The position numbers and the translations under genes were made by a program. Below the pieces are notes generated by a model. It saw nothing but the letters and a program-made list of their open reading frames with translations. It was not told the origin of the DNA and did no database searches. Source: Bradyrhizobium sp. AZCC 1610 (GTDB lineage: Bacteria > Pseudomonadota > Alphaproteobacteria > Rhizobiales > Xanthobacteraceae). Taken from it: a DNA stretch of 64,000 bases. The stretch covers positions 2,575,001 through 2,639,000 of the forward strand of contig NZ_JAZHRR010000001.1 of NCBI RefSeq assembly GCF_036924515.1, read 5' to 3'. Positions 32,419 to 41,305 of this stretch are shown here, in pieces (the stretch's first letter is position 1; every line of letters begins with the position of its first letter).

Positions 32419-32468
32419 GCAGGGTCGTCCCCGCGAAAAATGCTGTGAAATCGGAAGGTCGTCCTTCC
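32419..32468 (-). promoter_or_regulatory. Guanidine-II (mini-ykkC) riboswitch upstream of sugE
   Basis: On the minus strand two hairpins with identical ACGA loops lie 18 bases apart: GGAAGG-ACGA-CCTTCC (32468-32453) and GCGGGG-ACGA-CCCTGC (32434-32419). The paired GGACGACC/GGGACGACCC stem-loops are the defining feature of the guanidine-II riboswitch, in which each ACGR loop binds one guanidinium. The ribosome site GGAGGG (32412-32407) and the sugE start follow within 20 bases, so ligand binding should free translation of the exporter. Confidence 0.9.
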
Positions 32469-32556
32469 AGACCGGATATGGGACTGGCTAGCGGGTTCCA
32501 CAATCACCAAATGAGGCTTGATTAGCCCGGTTTTCCCTGCCAAACGCTCGAGCCTC

Positions 32557-34176
32557 ATGTCCGACATTGCCGTTACTTCCGAATCGCCGTCCCGCTCGCC
32601 GCTTGCAGATGAAGTGGCGCGGCGGCGCACGTTTGCGATCATCTCCCATCCGGACGCCGGCAAGACCACGCTGACCGAAAAGCTGCTGCTGTTCGGCGGC
32701 GCCATCAATCTGGCGGGACAGGTCAAGGCCAAGGGCGAGCGGCGCAATACCCGTTCCGACTGGATGAAGATCGAGCGCGAGCGCGGCATCTCGGTCGTGA
32801 CGTCGGTGATGACGTTCGAATTCGAGGGGCTCGTCTTCAACCTGCTGGACACGCCGGGCCACGAGGACTTTTCCGAAGATACCTACCGGACCCTGACCGC
32901 GGTCGATTCCGCCGTGATGGTGATCGACGCGGCCAAGGGCATCGAGGCGCGGACGCGAAAGCTGTTCGAGGTGTGCCGGCTGCGCGACATTCCGATCATC
33001 ACCTTCATCAACAAGATGGATCGCGAGAGCCGCGACACGTTCGAACTGCTGGACGAGATCGAAAAGACGCTGGCGCTCGATACCACGCCAATGACCTGGC
33101 CGGTCGGCCGCGGCCGTGATTTCCTCGGAACCTATGACGTCGTCAACGGCGGTGTGCGCCTGCTCGAAGGCGGCGGCGCCAAGACCGGCGCGACCGAGCA
33201 GATCGACATCGCCGATCTCGCCGGCCGCAACGCCAATCTCGACGTCGCCGAGATCAAGGATGAACTCGCGCTGGTTTCCGAAGCCTGCAAGCCGTTCGAG
33301 CTGGAGGCATTTCGTGAAGGCCACCTGACGCCGGTCTATTTTGGCAGCGCGCTGCGCAATTTCGGCGTCGGCGACTTGCTGGAGGGGCTTGGCAAGTTTG
33401 CGCCTGCGCCGCGGGCGCAAGATTCGAACCTGCGCAAGATCGAAGCGGCCGAACCGCGCATGAGCGCCTTTGTGTTCAAGATCCAGGCCAACATGGATCC
33501 GAACCACCGTGACCGCATCGCATTTGCGCGCCTGTGCTCCGGCAAGCTTAGCCGCGGCATGAAGGCGAAACTGGTGCGGACCGGCAAGAACATGAGCCTG
33601 TCCAGCCCGCAATTCTTCTTCGCCCAGGACCGCTCGGTGGCCGACGAGGCGTACGCCGGCGACGTCGTCGGCATTCCCAACCACGGCACCTTGCGGATCG
33701 GCGATACACTGACGGAAGGCGAGGACATCACCTTCGTCGGTGTTCCCAGCTTTGCGCCGGAAATCGTCCGTCGCGTGCGCCTGACGGATGCGATGAAGGC
33801 GAAGAAGCTGAAAGAGGCGCTGCAGCAGATGTCGGAAGAGGGCGTGGTGCAGGTGTTCCGGCCGCGCGACGGCGCACCGGCGCTGGTCGGCGTCGTCGGT
33901 CCGCTGCAGCTCGACGTGCTGAAAGCACGGCTCGATGCGGAATATTCGCTGCCGGTGGAATTCGAGGTCTCGGAATTCCAGTTGGCGCGCTGGGTCTCAT
34001 CCGACGACCGCAAGAAACTCGAGGCCTTCATCGCCGCCAACGGCTCCGGCATCGCCGATGATGTCGACGGCGACCCGGTGTTCATGGCCAAGAACGAATT
34101 CTATCTCGGCTATACCCGCGAACGGGCCGAGGGAATTACCTTTTCCAATGTCAAGGACGTGAAGAAGAAGGCTTAA
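32557..34176 (+). CDS. prfC: Peptide chain release factor 3
   Basis: ATG at 32557 gives 539 residues. It is a translational GTPase with G1 SHPDAGKTTL, G3 DTPGHEDFSED and G4 FINKMDRE. The switch I region reads RSDWMKIERERGISVVTSVM, typical of RF3. RF3 recycles class I release factors RF1/RF2 after termination. Downstream of the G domain are domain II (MSAFVFKIQANMDPNHRDRI) and a C-terminal domain. It diverges from sugE, whose riboswitch lies in the shared intergenic region. The start chosen avoids a 13-residue extension without family support. Confidence 0.93.
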   Translation: MSDIAVTSESPSRSPLADEVARRRTFAIISHPDAGKTTLTEKLLLFGGAINLAGQVKAKGERRNTRSDWMKIERERGISVVTSVMTFEFEGLVFNLLDTPGHEDFSEDTYRTLTAVDSAVMVIDAAKGIEARTRKLFEVCRLRDIPIITFINKMDRESRDTFELLDEIEKTLALDTTPMTWPVGRGRDFLGTYDVVNGGVRLLEGGGAKTGATEQIDIADLAGRNANLDVAEIKDELALVSEACKPFELEAFREGHLTPVYFGSALRNFGVGDLLEGLGKFAPAPRAQDSNLRKIEAAEPRMSAFVFKIQANMDPNHRDRIAFARLCSGKLSRGMKAKLVRTGKNMSLSSPQFFFAQDRSVADEAYAGDVVGIPNHGTLRIGDTLTEGEDITFVGVPSFAPEIVRRVRLTDAMKAKKLKEALQQMSEEGVVQVFRPRDGAPALVGVVGPLQLDVLKARLDAEYSLPVEFEVSEFQLARWVSSDDRKKLEAFIAANGSGIADDVDGDPVFMAKNEFYLGYTRERAEGITFSNVKDVKKKA

Positions 34177-34745
34177 GGGGCGCTGTCGCTCTGCTCTCTT
34201 CTGTCGTCCTCGCGAAAGCGGGGGACCCAGTACGCCGCGGCTTATCCGTAAAACATTGATGTCTCTGGAATACTTGTATGGGGGTGATCAAGAGTGAGCG
34301 TTGTCAGATCATTGCTATCGTCTCCTTGTTCGACGAAGACCGACATCTCCTCGTCCCGACCCCGAGACGACTAGCCGCCTGGGCGGAACGACGGTCAAGG
34401 GTGGCCGCAGGCCATCGCGGAGCGACGCAGCCCTTGACGGTCGTGAGCCCGGCGGCAGGCTTGAGGGCGGGACGAGGTTTGGCGTTAGCGGCATAGGGAC
34501 GATTTCCGAGGCGAGCCCACCGTGGACGCGATACCGCGTCGCAGACTTGTATTCGGTTGATCGATCGGGACCAGAACCATGATGCATGCATGCGCATCGG
34601 GGGGCGAAGCTCCGGGGCGGCGGGTCCATTCTGGGTCGCGGCGCAAAGGCCATGTATTCCGGCGGATCACCGCCACCTCGGATGTCGTCGGCAGACTGCC
34701 GGCTGCTGAACCGTCAATCGTGTTGGAGTTGCGGAAGCTGCATGG
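34177..34745. other. Non-coding stretch between prfC and the IS110 transposase
   Basis: No frame here has family support. At 34206-34226 a REP-like hairpin, GTCCTCGC and GCGGGGGAC around GAAA, follows prfC. The rest is probably the right end of the IS110 element, which in this family can hold non-coding sequence and sometimes the bridge RNA. An imperfect long inverted repeat (arms around ACGGTCAAGGG and CCCTTGACGGT) lies near 34392-34445. Confidence 0.4.
34206..34226 (+). repeat. REP-like hairpin left of the IS110 element
   Basis: GTCCTCGC-GAAA-GCGGGGGAC is followed by CCAGTACGCCGCGGC. A similar element in inverse orientation lies at 35989-36016 on the other side of the transposase gene, so the IS appears to be flanked by the two halves of an interspersed mosaic element. 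Confidence 0.55.
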
Positions 34746-35982
34746 TCAAGTGCCGGCCGGGCGCAGCCTGAGCCCCTCCGTCATCTCGCCGGTGGTTGCC
34801 AGCCGCCACAGCGCGATGAGCAGCTTGCGCGCCAGCGCCACGATCATGGTTTTGCGCGTGGCGCTGCGGCCATCCGCGGTGCGCTCGCGGAACCAGCGGA
34901 CGAGCCGGCTATCCTTCTGGAAGATCAGAAAGCGCCAGGCCAGTTGGATCATGCCGCGGCGGACCCGACCATTGCCGGCGCGGGCCAGTCCCTTCTCGCG
35001 CCGGCGCTTGCCGCTCTCGTCCGGCGCGCCGGTCAGTCCAGCATAGCGCGCAACAGCTTTGCGATCGCGCAGCTTGCGCGCCAGCGCCTCATTTACCAGC
35101 ATGTCGGCGGTCGCAATGCCGACGCCAAAAACCCTTGCGATCAGACGAACCATCGCGTGAGGCCTTGTCGTTGCGGCCGGCGCGAGCGCGAGCCGGCGCA
35201 ACCGTTCACTTTCGATGATGTGGATCTGGTCGTGCACCAGGCGCAGCCGCTCCAGATCGCGGCGCAATTCGGCGTGGGCATTTTCCGGTAACGGTGTTCC
35301 TTCCGCGGTGTGCAGTGTCGCAAGCTTCTGCGCCGCCTTGCGCAGCCTCGGATTGAACCCGCCGATGCCGAACAGGGCGAGGACAGCCTTGATCCGGTTG
35401 ACGATCCGTGTTTGCTCGCCCACGAGGCTCTCCCGCTCACGACTCGGCCGCCGCGCATCTTCTTCCGCCATGGTCGGGATCGCGACCATGCTGCAATGGC
35501 GCTTCTCGCCACGCAGCCAGCCGAAAAACGAGCGCATCAGCAGTTCCGTATCGATCCGATCGGTCTTGGCCCGGCGGTGCTCGCGGGACACTGCGATGCT
35601 TGCGGCATGGATGACGTAGGCCTCGATGGCGCGCGCCTGCAGCCAGCGCGCCAGCCAGAATCCGTCTCGCCCGGCCTCATAGGCGCAGACGATCCGCCTG
35701 ACCGTCCGCCCGGCCTTGCGCGCTTCATCCTGCCAGCGCTGCAACAGCTTCAGCAGAGCGTCCGCATTTGCACCAAGCTTCTTCAGGGGCTGGCGCTCGA
35801 CCCCCGGGATCACAGCCGCAACAAGCCACTTCGACTGGCTCATCTCGATCACTGCGACCAACGTGCTATCCTGTTCGAAGGCGGTGAGGGACCTGCTGGC
35901 GTCAAACGATTGCGACATGGGGTGCTCCATTGCGTGATCACGGCGCTCGAGGGTATCCACACCCTCGCCGCCGCTCCCCCCA
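34227..35982. mobile_element. IS110-family insertion sequence (ends approximate)
   Basis: The transposase gene is on the minus strand and REP-like hairpins lie at both sides (34206-34226 and 35989-36016). No terminal inverted repeats or target duplication are expected for IS110, so the true ends cannot be fixed from the sequence alone. The non-coding parts, 34227-34745 and 35919-35982, are where a bridge RNA could be encoded. Confidence 0.5.
34746..35918 (-). CDS. IS110-family transposase
   Basis: ATG at 35918 (GGAG 6 bases upstream on its strand) gives about 390 residues. The N-terminal RuvC-like DEDD domain is visible: VAVIEMSQSKWLVAA (first acidic position is Glu, not the usual Asp), CAYEAGRDGFWLARWL (Glu) and KTDRIDTELL (both Asp). 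The C-terminal transposase_20 domain has VFGVGIATADMLVNEALARK and YAGLTGAPDESGKRRREKG. IS110 enzymes use a bridge RNA encoded in the element to recognise target and donor DNA. The first-residue Asp-to-Glu change may be a subgroup trait. Confidence 0.92.
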   Translation of the reverse strand: MSQSFDASRSLTAFEQDSTLVAVIEMSQSKWLVAAVIPGVERQPLKKLGANADALLKLLQRWQDEARKAGRTVRRIVCAYEAGRDGFWLARWLQARAIEAYVIHAASIAVSREHRRAKTDRIDTELLMRSFFGWLRGEKRHCSMVAIPTMAEEDARRPSRERESLVGEQTRIVNRIKAVLALFGIGGFNPRLRKAAQKLATLHTAEGTPLPENAHAELRRDLERLRLVHDQIHIIESERLRRLALAPAATTRPHAMVRLIARVFGVGIATADMLVNEALARKLRDRKAVARYAGLTGAPDESGKRRREKGLARAGNGRVRRGMIQLAWRFLIFQKDSRLVRWFRERTADGRSATRKTMIVALARKLLIALWRLATTGEMTEGLRLRPAGT

Positions 35983-35988
35983 TAGCAT

Positions 35989-36016
35989 CTGGGTCGCCCG
36001 CCTTCGCGGGCGATGA
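35989..36016. repeat. REP-like hairpin right of the IS110 element
   Basis: GGGTCGCCCGCCTTCGCGGG then CGATGACG forms a stem-loop (GCCCGC and GCGGGC around CTTC). Its reverse complement resembles the element at 34206-34226. Confidence 0.5.
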
Positions 36017-36160
36017 CGGGTGAGGTGTTGGCCGGCTTCGTCATGTTTATGCATCCAGTGGATGCCTGCATGCATTCCGAGCCCGGATAAATCCCTTGCA
36101 CTGTCCTGGCTTCCATTAAAGTATCCATTGGATGCTTTTGAACAAGAAGGGAGACCGCCC

Positions 36161-36886
36161 ATGACTGATCTCGCGACCTATTCCCGTTCCGGCCCCGTCG
36201 GCGCCATCGTGATCGACGACGGCAAGGCCAATGTGATGTCGCTTGCGATGCTCAATGCCCTGCACGGGGCGTTCGACCAGGCGGAAAAAGACAGGACCGT
36301 CGTAATCCTGAAGGCACGGGGCAAGCATTTTTCGGGTGGCTTCGACCTCAGCGTGTTCGCCAAGGGCAGCGCCGAGGATCAGTATTTGATGGTGAAAGCG
36401 GGCGCGGAACTGGCGCTACGTATCCTCTCGTTCCCGATGCCGGTCGTGGCGGCCTGCCAGGGTAACGCCTATCCGATGGGCGCCTTCCTCATCATGTCCA
36501 GCGACCACCGCATCGCCGCCGACGGCGACTACCGGATCGGCATGAACGAGGTCGCGATCGGGCTCACAGTGCCGCGCTTTGCGATTGAAATCGCCAGACA
36601 GCGGCTGACGCCGGCCTATTTCAGCAGGGTGGTGATAACAGCGGAAATGTTCGGCCCCGCGGAAGCGGTCACCGCCGGCTTCTTCGACCGCGTCGTTCCG
36701 GCCGACGCGCTGGAGCGCAGCGCCGAGGAGGCCGCGCAAAAGCTCGCCACGCTCAATATGGCGGCCCACGCCGCCACCAAGGTGCGGGCGAGGGGCGCCG
36801 TGATCAAGATGATCCGCAGCATGATCGACGAGGACATTACGCCGCAATATGGCGAGGACCGCGTTGCCAAGCGGGCGTCGGCCTGA
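36161..36886 (+). CDS. Enoyl-CoA hydratase/isomerase family protein
   Basis: ATG at 36161 has AAGGGAG at 36147-36153 as ribosome site and gives 241 residues. It has a crotonase fold: GARGK-type oxyanion block LKARGKHFSGGFDLSVF, the second oxyanion block VAACQGNAYPMGAFLIMSSD followed by HRIAADGDYRIGMNEVAIGL, where the Glu of NEVAIGL matches the catalytic position of hydratases. The N-terminus is short. It should act on acyl-CoA double bonds in fatty acid or related breakdown; the exact substrate is not clear. A TetR regulator follows. Confidence 0.87.
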   Translation: MTDLATYSRSGPVGAIVIDDGKANVMSLAMLNALHGAFDQAEKDRTVVILKARGKHFSGGFDLSVFAKGSAEDQYLMVKAGAELALRILSFPMPVVAACQGNAYPMGAFLIMSSDHRIAADGDYRIGMNEVAIGLTVPRFAIEIARQRLTPAYFSRVVITAEMFGPAEAVTAGFFDRVVPADALERSAEEAAQKLATLNMAAHAATKVRARGAVIKMIRSMIDEDITPQYGEDRVAKRASA

Positions 36887-36946
36887 GACGAAAACTTCGG
36901 GCGTCCGGTAGTGGCGTTGCATCCCGTGCCTTTGTATGAAGGGGAT

Positions 36947-37504
36947 ATGACCGCAAAGCCGCGCCGGGCGACCTATCGCCATGGCAATCTGAGATCCGCC
37001 GCGCTGAAGGCGGCCACCCGCCTGGTGGCCGCTGCCGGCCATGAGCAGTTGAGCCTGCGCGAGGTCGCGGAGGCCGTCGGCGTCGCGCATCGCTCGCTGT
37101 ACAATCATTTCGCCGACCGCGAGGCGCTACTGGATGCGGTGGCGACCGAGGCCTACACGCGGCTCGCTGCCATCCTGGTCAAGGCAGAGACCCCGCAAGA
37201 CTACACCGCGAAATATGTCCGTTTCGCACTGGCCAATCGCGCGCTCTACGCCCTGATGACCAGCCGCCCGCACGCCACCATGAAGCACAACCCGCCGCTG
37301 CAGGCGGCGGTCCACAAGGTCATCACCCAGGCCATGCGGATATTCTGCCAGCATATCGAGAGTTCGGTCGAACGCCGCCGCGCGGTGATGAAGGTCTACA
37401 TCACGCTTTATGGCGGCATCTCGCTCTATTCGGCCGGCGTCCTCGACCAGCCCAGCGAGAAGGCCCTGATTGCGGAACTGTCGGCCATGAACGCGGGGAT
37501 GTGA
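36947..37504 (+). CDS. TetR-family regulator
   Basis: ATG at 36947 (preceded by GAAGGGG) gives 185 residues. The HTH reads LSLREVAEAVGVAHRSLYNH followed by FADREALLDAVATEAYTRLA. The C-terminal ligand domain has the pattern of TetR acyl-CoA regulators but no named family match is apparent. The gene is 60 bp downstream of the enoyl-CoA hydratase and in the same direction, so it probably controls that gene or a nearby acyl-CoA operon. No palindrome is obvious in the short gap. Confidence 0.87.
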   Translation: MTAKPRRATYRHGNLRSAALKAATRLVAAAGHEQLSLREVAEAVGVAHRSLYNHFADREALLDAVATEAYTRLAAILVKAETPQDYTAKYVRFALANRALYALMTSRPHATMKHNPPLQAAVHKVITQAMRIFCQHIESSVERRRAVMKVYITLYGGISLYSAGVLDQPSEKALIAELSAMNAGM

Positions 37505-37573
37505 ACGCGATCAGCCTTGATGCGGGCCAATACGCGTACCAGCTTGATTGGGTCGCTTTGAGGGCTTGCCCGC

Positions 37574-38176
37574 ATGTTCCGCCGCATCATCGTCTGCCTG
37601 ATCGGCCTGTTCGTCGGGATGAGCGCCGCCGATGCCCAGTTGCGGCGCCAGATCGACGCCACGCCGTTTTCGCATGCGCCCTGCAGCGTGCTCGACGGCC
37701 AGCCGTGCACGCCGTCGTTTTGCAGCGTGTTCAACGAGGGGCCGTGCATCCCCGAGATCGATTATCCGTACGGCCAGAATCTGCAACTTACGATCGAAGC
37801 CGTGCCGCCGCAGGATCAGGCCGCGAAGTACCGGAAGCCGGACCATGATCTCGATACGATCGGCGACCTGTTTGCCGCGCTGCGGTCCTGCTGGTCGCCG
37901 CCGCCTTCCGACATCGCGCGGCCGGGCATGCAGATGTCGGTTCGCTTCAGCTTTAAGCGCTCGGGTGAGATCATCGCCACCCCGCGCGTGACGTATGCCA
38001 CCGCCGGCGTCCCGGCCGACACCCGCGCTGCCTATCTGAAAGCGATCAACACCTCGCTGGCAGGCTGCGTGCCGCTCAAATTCACGGCCGGATTGGGCGG
38101 CGCGCTGGCCGGGCGGCCGATCGCGATCCGCTACGTCGACAACCGCGATTTGGCAAAGCAGGCGGAGAAACCCTGA
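37574..38176 (+). CDS. Exported protein of unknown function
   Basis: A 200-residue protein with a signal peptide (FRRIIVCLIGLFVGMSAADA, cleavage near residue 21). Six or more cysteines cluster in the first half: HAPCSVLDGQPCTPSFCSVF and GPCIPEID, suggesting a disulfide-rich module; a later block RSCWSPPPSDIARPGMQMSV may belong to the TonB-C-like or SH3-like fold. The C-terminus is hydrophobic strand-rich. A known relative exists in Bradyrhizobium, but no function is established. It is between a TetR gene and nnrU. Confidence 0.72.
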   Translation: MFRRIIVCLIGLFVGMSAADAQLRRQIDATPFSHAPCSVLDGQPCTPSFCSVFNEGPCIPEIDYPYGQNLQLTIEAVPPQDQAAKYRKPDHDLDTIGDLFAALRSCWSPPPSDIARPGMQMSVRFSFKRSGEIIATPRVTYATAGVPADTRAAYLKAINTSLAGCVPLKFTAGLGGALAGRPIAIRYVDNRDLAKQAEKP

Positions 38177-38262
38177 CGACGTCCGCGTGGCGCATTGCGC
38201 ACCAAGCCCCTAAAATGATACGCGGGTAATCAGCAAAACCAGCCGCGCAGCGGGAGGACATT

Positions 38263-38847
38263 ATGGGACTGCTGGTGCTGATCCTGGGCCTGATCCTGTT
38301 CTTCGGCGTCCACACGCTCACCACCCAGCGCAAGCTGCGCGCGCAGGTTATCGCCGCGACCGGCGAGGGCGGTTACAAGATCGGCTATGCGCTGGCCTCG
38401 TTCGCAGGGCTGGCGCTGATCATCTGGGGCTTTGCGCTTTATCGCGCGACGGGATGGTACAACGTCTGGAACCCGCCAGTGGCGCTCAAGCACATCACGT
38501 CGGCGCTGATGCTGCCCGCGGTCATCATGGTGGTCGCTTCCTACATCCGGGGCCGGATCTATACGACGCTGAAGCATCCGATGCTGACGGGCATCAAGCT
38601 GTGGGCTGCGGCGCATCTGCTCGCCAACGGCGATCTCGGCTCGATCATCCTGTTCGGTTCATTTCTCGCATGGGCCGTTTATGACCGCATTTCGCTGAAA
38701 TCTCGTTCCGACGCCGGCGCGCCGCCGATTCCAGTCGGTGGTCCCGGCAACGACCTGATCGCGATCGCGGTCGGCCTCGTCGCCTATCTGGCGCTCGCAT
38801 TCGCGTTCCACCCGGTCGTGATCGGCGTCCCCGTGGTTGGAGTCTAG
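38263..38847 (+). CDS. NnrU family membrane protein
   Basis: The 194-residue protein matches Nnr[21 protein letters not shown] at the start, [20 protein letters not shown], and [20 protein letters not shown] with the [20 protein letters not shown] block. About 5 membrane helices are visible. NnrU is associated with denitrification and nitric oxide handling in some species and with isoprenoid or haem modification in others; no nir/nor genes are near. It ends 1 base before panB, so the two are probably in one operon. Confidence 0.9.
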   Translation: MGLLVLILGLILFFGVHTLTTQRKLRAQVIAATGEGGYKIGYALASFAGLALIIWGFALYRATGWYNVWNPPVALKHITSALMLPAVIMVVASYIRGRIYTTLKHPMLTGIKLWAAAHLLANGDLGSIILFGSFLAWAVYDRISLKSRSDAGAPPIPVGGPGNDLIAIAVGLVAYLALAFAFHPVVIGVPVVGV

Positions 38848-38848
38848 C

Positions 38849-39670
38849 ATGTCGGTTCAGTCTGCCATCAAGCGCAAAACTGCGCCGGATATCCGCGCGC
38901 GCAAGAACGGCGAGCCGATCGTGATGCTGACGTCCTACCATGCGCATACCGCAGCCCTGGTGGATCGCCACTGCGACGTCATTCTGGTCGGCGATTCCCT
39001 CGGCAACGTCATGCACGGTTTCGAGACCACCGTGCCGGTGACGCTCGACATGATGATCCTGCAGGGGCATGCGGTGATGCGGGGTTCGAAGCATGCCCTG
39101 GTCGTGGTGGATATGCCGTTCGGCTCCTATGAGGCCTCGAAGGAGCAGGCGTTTCATTCCGCAGTGCGGATATTGAAGGAAACCCATTGCGGCGCGGTGA
39201 AGCTCGAAGGCGGCGCGCGGATGGCGGAAACTGTCGCGTTCCTGTCCGAGCGCGGCGTGCCCGTCATGGGCCATATCGGATTGACGCCGCAATCGATCAA
39301 TACGCTCGGTTCGTTTCGCGCGCAGGGCCGCGATGAAGGCAGTTGGGACCCGATCCTGAGGGATGCCCAGGCGATCTCGGATGCCGGGGCTTTCTCGGTC
39401 GTGGTCGAGGCGGTAGCCGAGCCGCTGGCGCGAAAGATCACGGAGACCATCGCCATTCCGACCATCGGCATTGGCGCCAGCGCGGCCTGCGACGGGCAGG
39501 TGCTGGTGCTGGAGGACATGCTGGGCCTGTCACCGCGGACGCCGAAATTCGTTCGCCGCTACGGCGATCTCGGTCCCGCGATCGAAGCGGCGATCCAGGG
39601 CTACGCCAGCGACGTGCGCTCGCGCGCTTTCCCCGGGCCCGAACACGTCTACGAGATGAAGAAGAGCTGA
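38849..39670 (+). CDS. panB: 3-methyl-2-oxobutanoate hydroxymethyltransferase
   Basis: ATG at 38849 gives 273 residues. PanB signatures are clear: [40 protein letters not shown] and VDMPFGSY; then [20 protein letters not shown] and [20 protein letters not shown]. It catalyses transfer of a hydroxymethyl group from methylenetetrahydrofolate to 2-oxoisovalerate, the first committed step of pantothenate and CoA synthesis. The AMP-forming ligase gene starts 11 bp downstream and may be co-transcribed. Confidence 0.95.
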   Translation: MSVQSAIKRKTAPDIRARKNGEPIVMLTSYHAHTAALVDRHCDVILVGDSLGNVMHGFETTVPVTLDMMILQGHAVMRGSKHALVVVDMPFGSYEASKEQAFHSAVRILKETHCGAVKLEGGARMAETVAFLSERGVPVMGHIGLTPQSINTLGSFRAQGRDEGSWDPILRDAQAISDAGAFSVVVEAVAEPLARKITETIAIPTIGIGASAACDGQVLVLEDMLGLSPRTPKFVRRYGDLGPAIEAAIQGYASDVRSRAFPGPEHVYEMKKS

Positions 39671-39681
39671 CGAGACGCGCC

Positions 39682-41277
39682 ATGGACTGGTCGCAGCACT
39701 CTATTCCGGCGATGCGGCTCGAGCCCCGCTTCGGCGATCGTATCGTTCCGACCTTTTGCGAGCGGCCCAAAAGCATCCCGGCGATGGTAGCCGAAGCCGT
39801 GGCACGAAACGGCGATGGCGAGGCGCTGGTCTGCGGCGCCACGCGAATGACTTGGCGCGAAGTCGCGCAGCAATCGGCGCAAATCGCGGCGGGCTTCGGG
39901 AAGTTCGGCCTCAAGCGCGGCGACCGCGTCGCGGTGCTGCTCGGTAACCGGATCGAATTCGTGCTGACGATGCTGGCCGCGGCGCATACCGGGCTGGTGA
40001 CCGTGCTGCTTTCGACCCGCCAGCAAAAGCCCGAGATCGCCTATGTGCTCACCGATTGCGGCGCGCGGCTCCTGATCCACGAGGCCGCGCTGGCCGACCG
40101 CGTGCCGGATGCGGGCGATATTCCCGATGTGACGCACCGGATCGCGGTCGATGATGATCCGCAACTCTCGCGCTTTTCGGATCTGGCCGATCACGTGCCG
40201 CTGGCAGCACCGGTCGATGTCGGCGAAGAAGACACCGCCATGATCCTCTATACCTCGGGCACAACAGGGCGGCCCAAGGGCGCGATGCTCGCCCATTGCA
40301 ACATCATTCATTCGGCGATGGTGTTCGTATCGTGCCTCAAACTGACCGAGGCCGATCGGTCGATCGCCGCGGTGCCGCTCGGCCATGTCACCGGAGTGGT
40401 CGCCAACATCATGACCATGGTCCGTTGCGCCGGCGCGCTGATCATCATGGCGGAGTTCAAGGCGGCGGAATATCTGAAGATGGCGGCGCGCGAGCGCGTC
40501 ACCTACACCGTGATGGTGCCTGCGATGTACAATCTCTGCATGCTGCAGCCGGATTTGGACAGTTACGATCTGTCGAGCTGGCGGATCGGCGGCTTTGGCG
40601 GCGCGCCGATGCCGATCGCCACGATCGAACGGCTGGATGCCAAGATTCCCGGCCTGAAGCTGATGAATTGCTACGGCGCGACCGAGACCACGTCGCCCTC
40701 GACCATGATGCCCGGCGAACTGACCGCAGGCCATATCGACAGTGTCGGCTTGCCCTGTCCGGGCGCGCAGATCGTCGTCATGGATGCAGAAGGCCGTGAG
40801 CTGCCGCGCGGCGAGATCGGCGAAATCTGGATACATGGCGGCTCGGTCATCAAGGGCTACTGGAATAACCCGAAGGCCACGGCGGAGAGTTTTACGGCCG
40901 GCTTCTGGCATTCCGGCGATCTCGGCTCGATCGACGAAGAGAATTTTGTTCGCGTATTCGATCGCCAGAAAGACATGATCAACCGCGGCGGACTGAAGAT
41001 CTATTCCGCCGAGGTCGAGTCGGTGCTCGCCGGCCACCCTGACGTGGTCGAGAGCGCGATCGTCGCCAAGCCGTGCCCGGTGCTCGGCGAGCGCGTGCAC
41101 GCGGTCGTCGTGACGCGCGGCACGGTCGGGGCCGAGGCGCTGCGCGCCTGGTGCGCCGAGCGGCTGTCCGATTACAAGGTGCCGGAAACCATGGATGTGC
41201 GGACGGACCCGTTGCCGCGCAATGTGAATGGCAAGGTGATGAAACGGCAGCTCCGCGAGGCTTTGCCAGCGGCCTGA
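39682..41277 (+). CDS. AMP-forming acyl-CoA synthetase/ligase
   Basis: ATG at 39682 gives 531 residues. The class I adenylate-forming motifs are complete: ILYTSGTTGRPKGAM (P-loop), MNCYGATETTSP, FWHSGDLGSIDEENFVRVFD and RGGLKIYSAEVE, with the catalytic Lys in NVNGKVMKRQ. The enzyme makes an acyl-AMP and then an acyl-CoA; chain length or aromatic preference is not clear from motifs alone. It lies 11 bp after panB. Because panB belongs to CoA synthesis, the link may be operonic convenience rather than functional. Confidence 0.9.
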   Translation: MDWSQHSIPAMRLEPRFGDRIVPTFCERPKSIPAMVAEAVARNGDGEALVCGATRMTWREVAQQSAQIAAGFGKFGLKRGDRVAVLLGNRIEFVLTMLAAAHTGLVTVLLSTRQQKPEIAYVLTDCGARLLIHEAALADRVPDAGDIPDVTHRIAVDDDPQLSRFSDLADHVPLAAPVDVGEEDTAMILYTSGTTGRPKGAMLAHCNIIHSAMVFVSCLKLTEADRSIAAVPLGHVTGVVANIMTMVRCAGALIIMAEFKAAEYLKMAARERVTYTVMVPAMYNLCMLQPDLDSYDLSSWRIGGFGGAPMPIATIERLDAKIPGLKLMNCYGATETTSPSTMMPGELTAGHIDSVGLPCPGAQIVVMDAEGRELPRGEIGEIWIHGGSVIKGYWNNPKATAESFTAGFWHSGDLGSIDEENFVRVFDRQKDMINRGGLKIYSAEVESVLAGHPDVVESAIVAKPCPVLGERVHAVVVTRGTVGAEALRAWCAERLSDYKVPETMDVRTDPLPRNVNGKVMKRQLREALPAA

Positions 41278-41305
41278 ACGGCGACGCAGGGCTGAAACCC
41301 AGCGG

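Noticed and set aside
32419..32556. Guanidine-I (ykkC) riboswitch
   Set aside because: The conserved long ykkC blocks are missing; the two ACGA hairpins fit guanidine-II.
34278..34745. Frames between prfC and the IS110 transposase
   Set aside because: They are Arg/Ser/Pro rich and lie in probable IS non-coding sequence; none looks like a protein.
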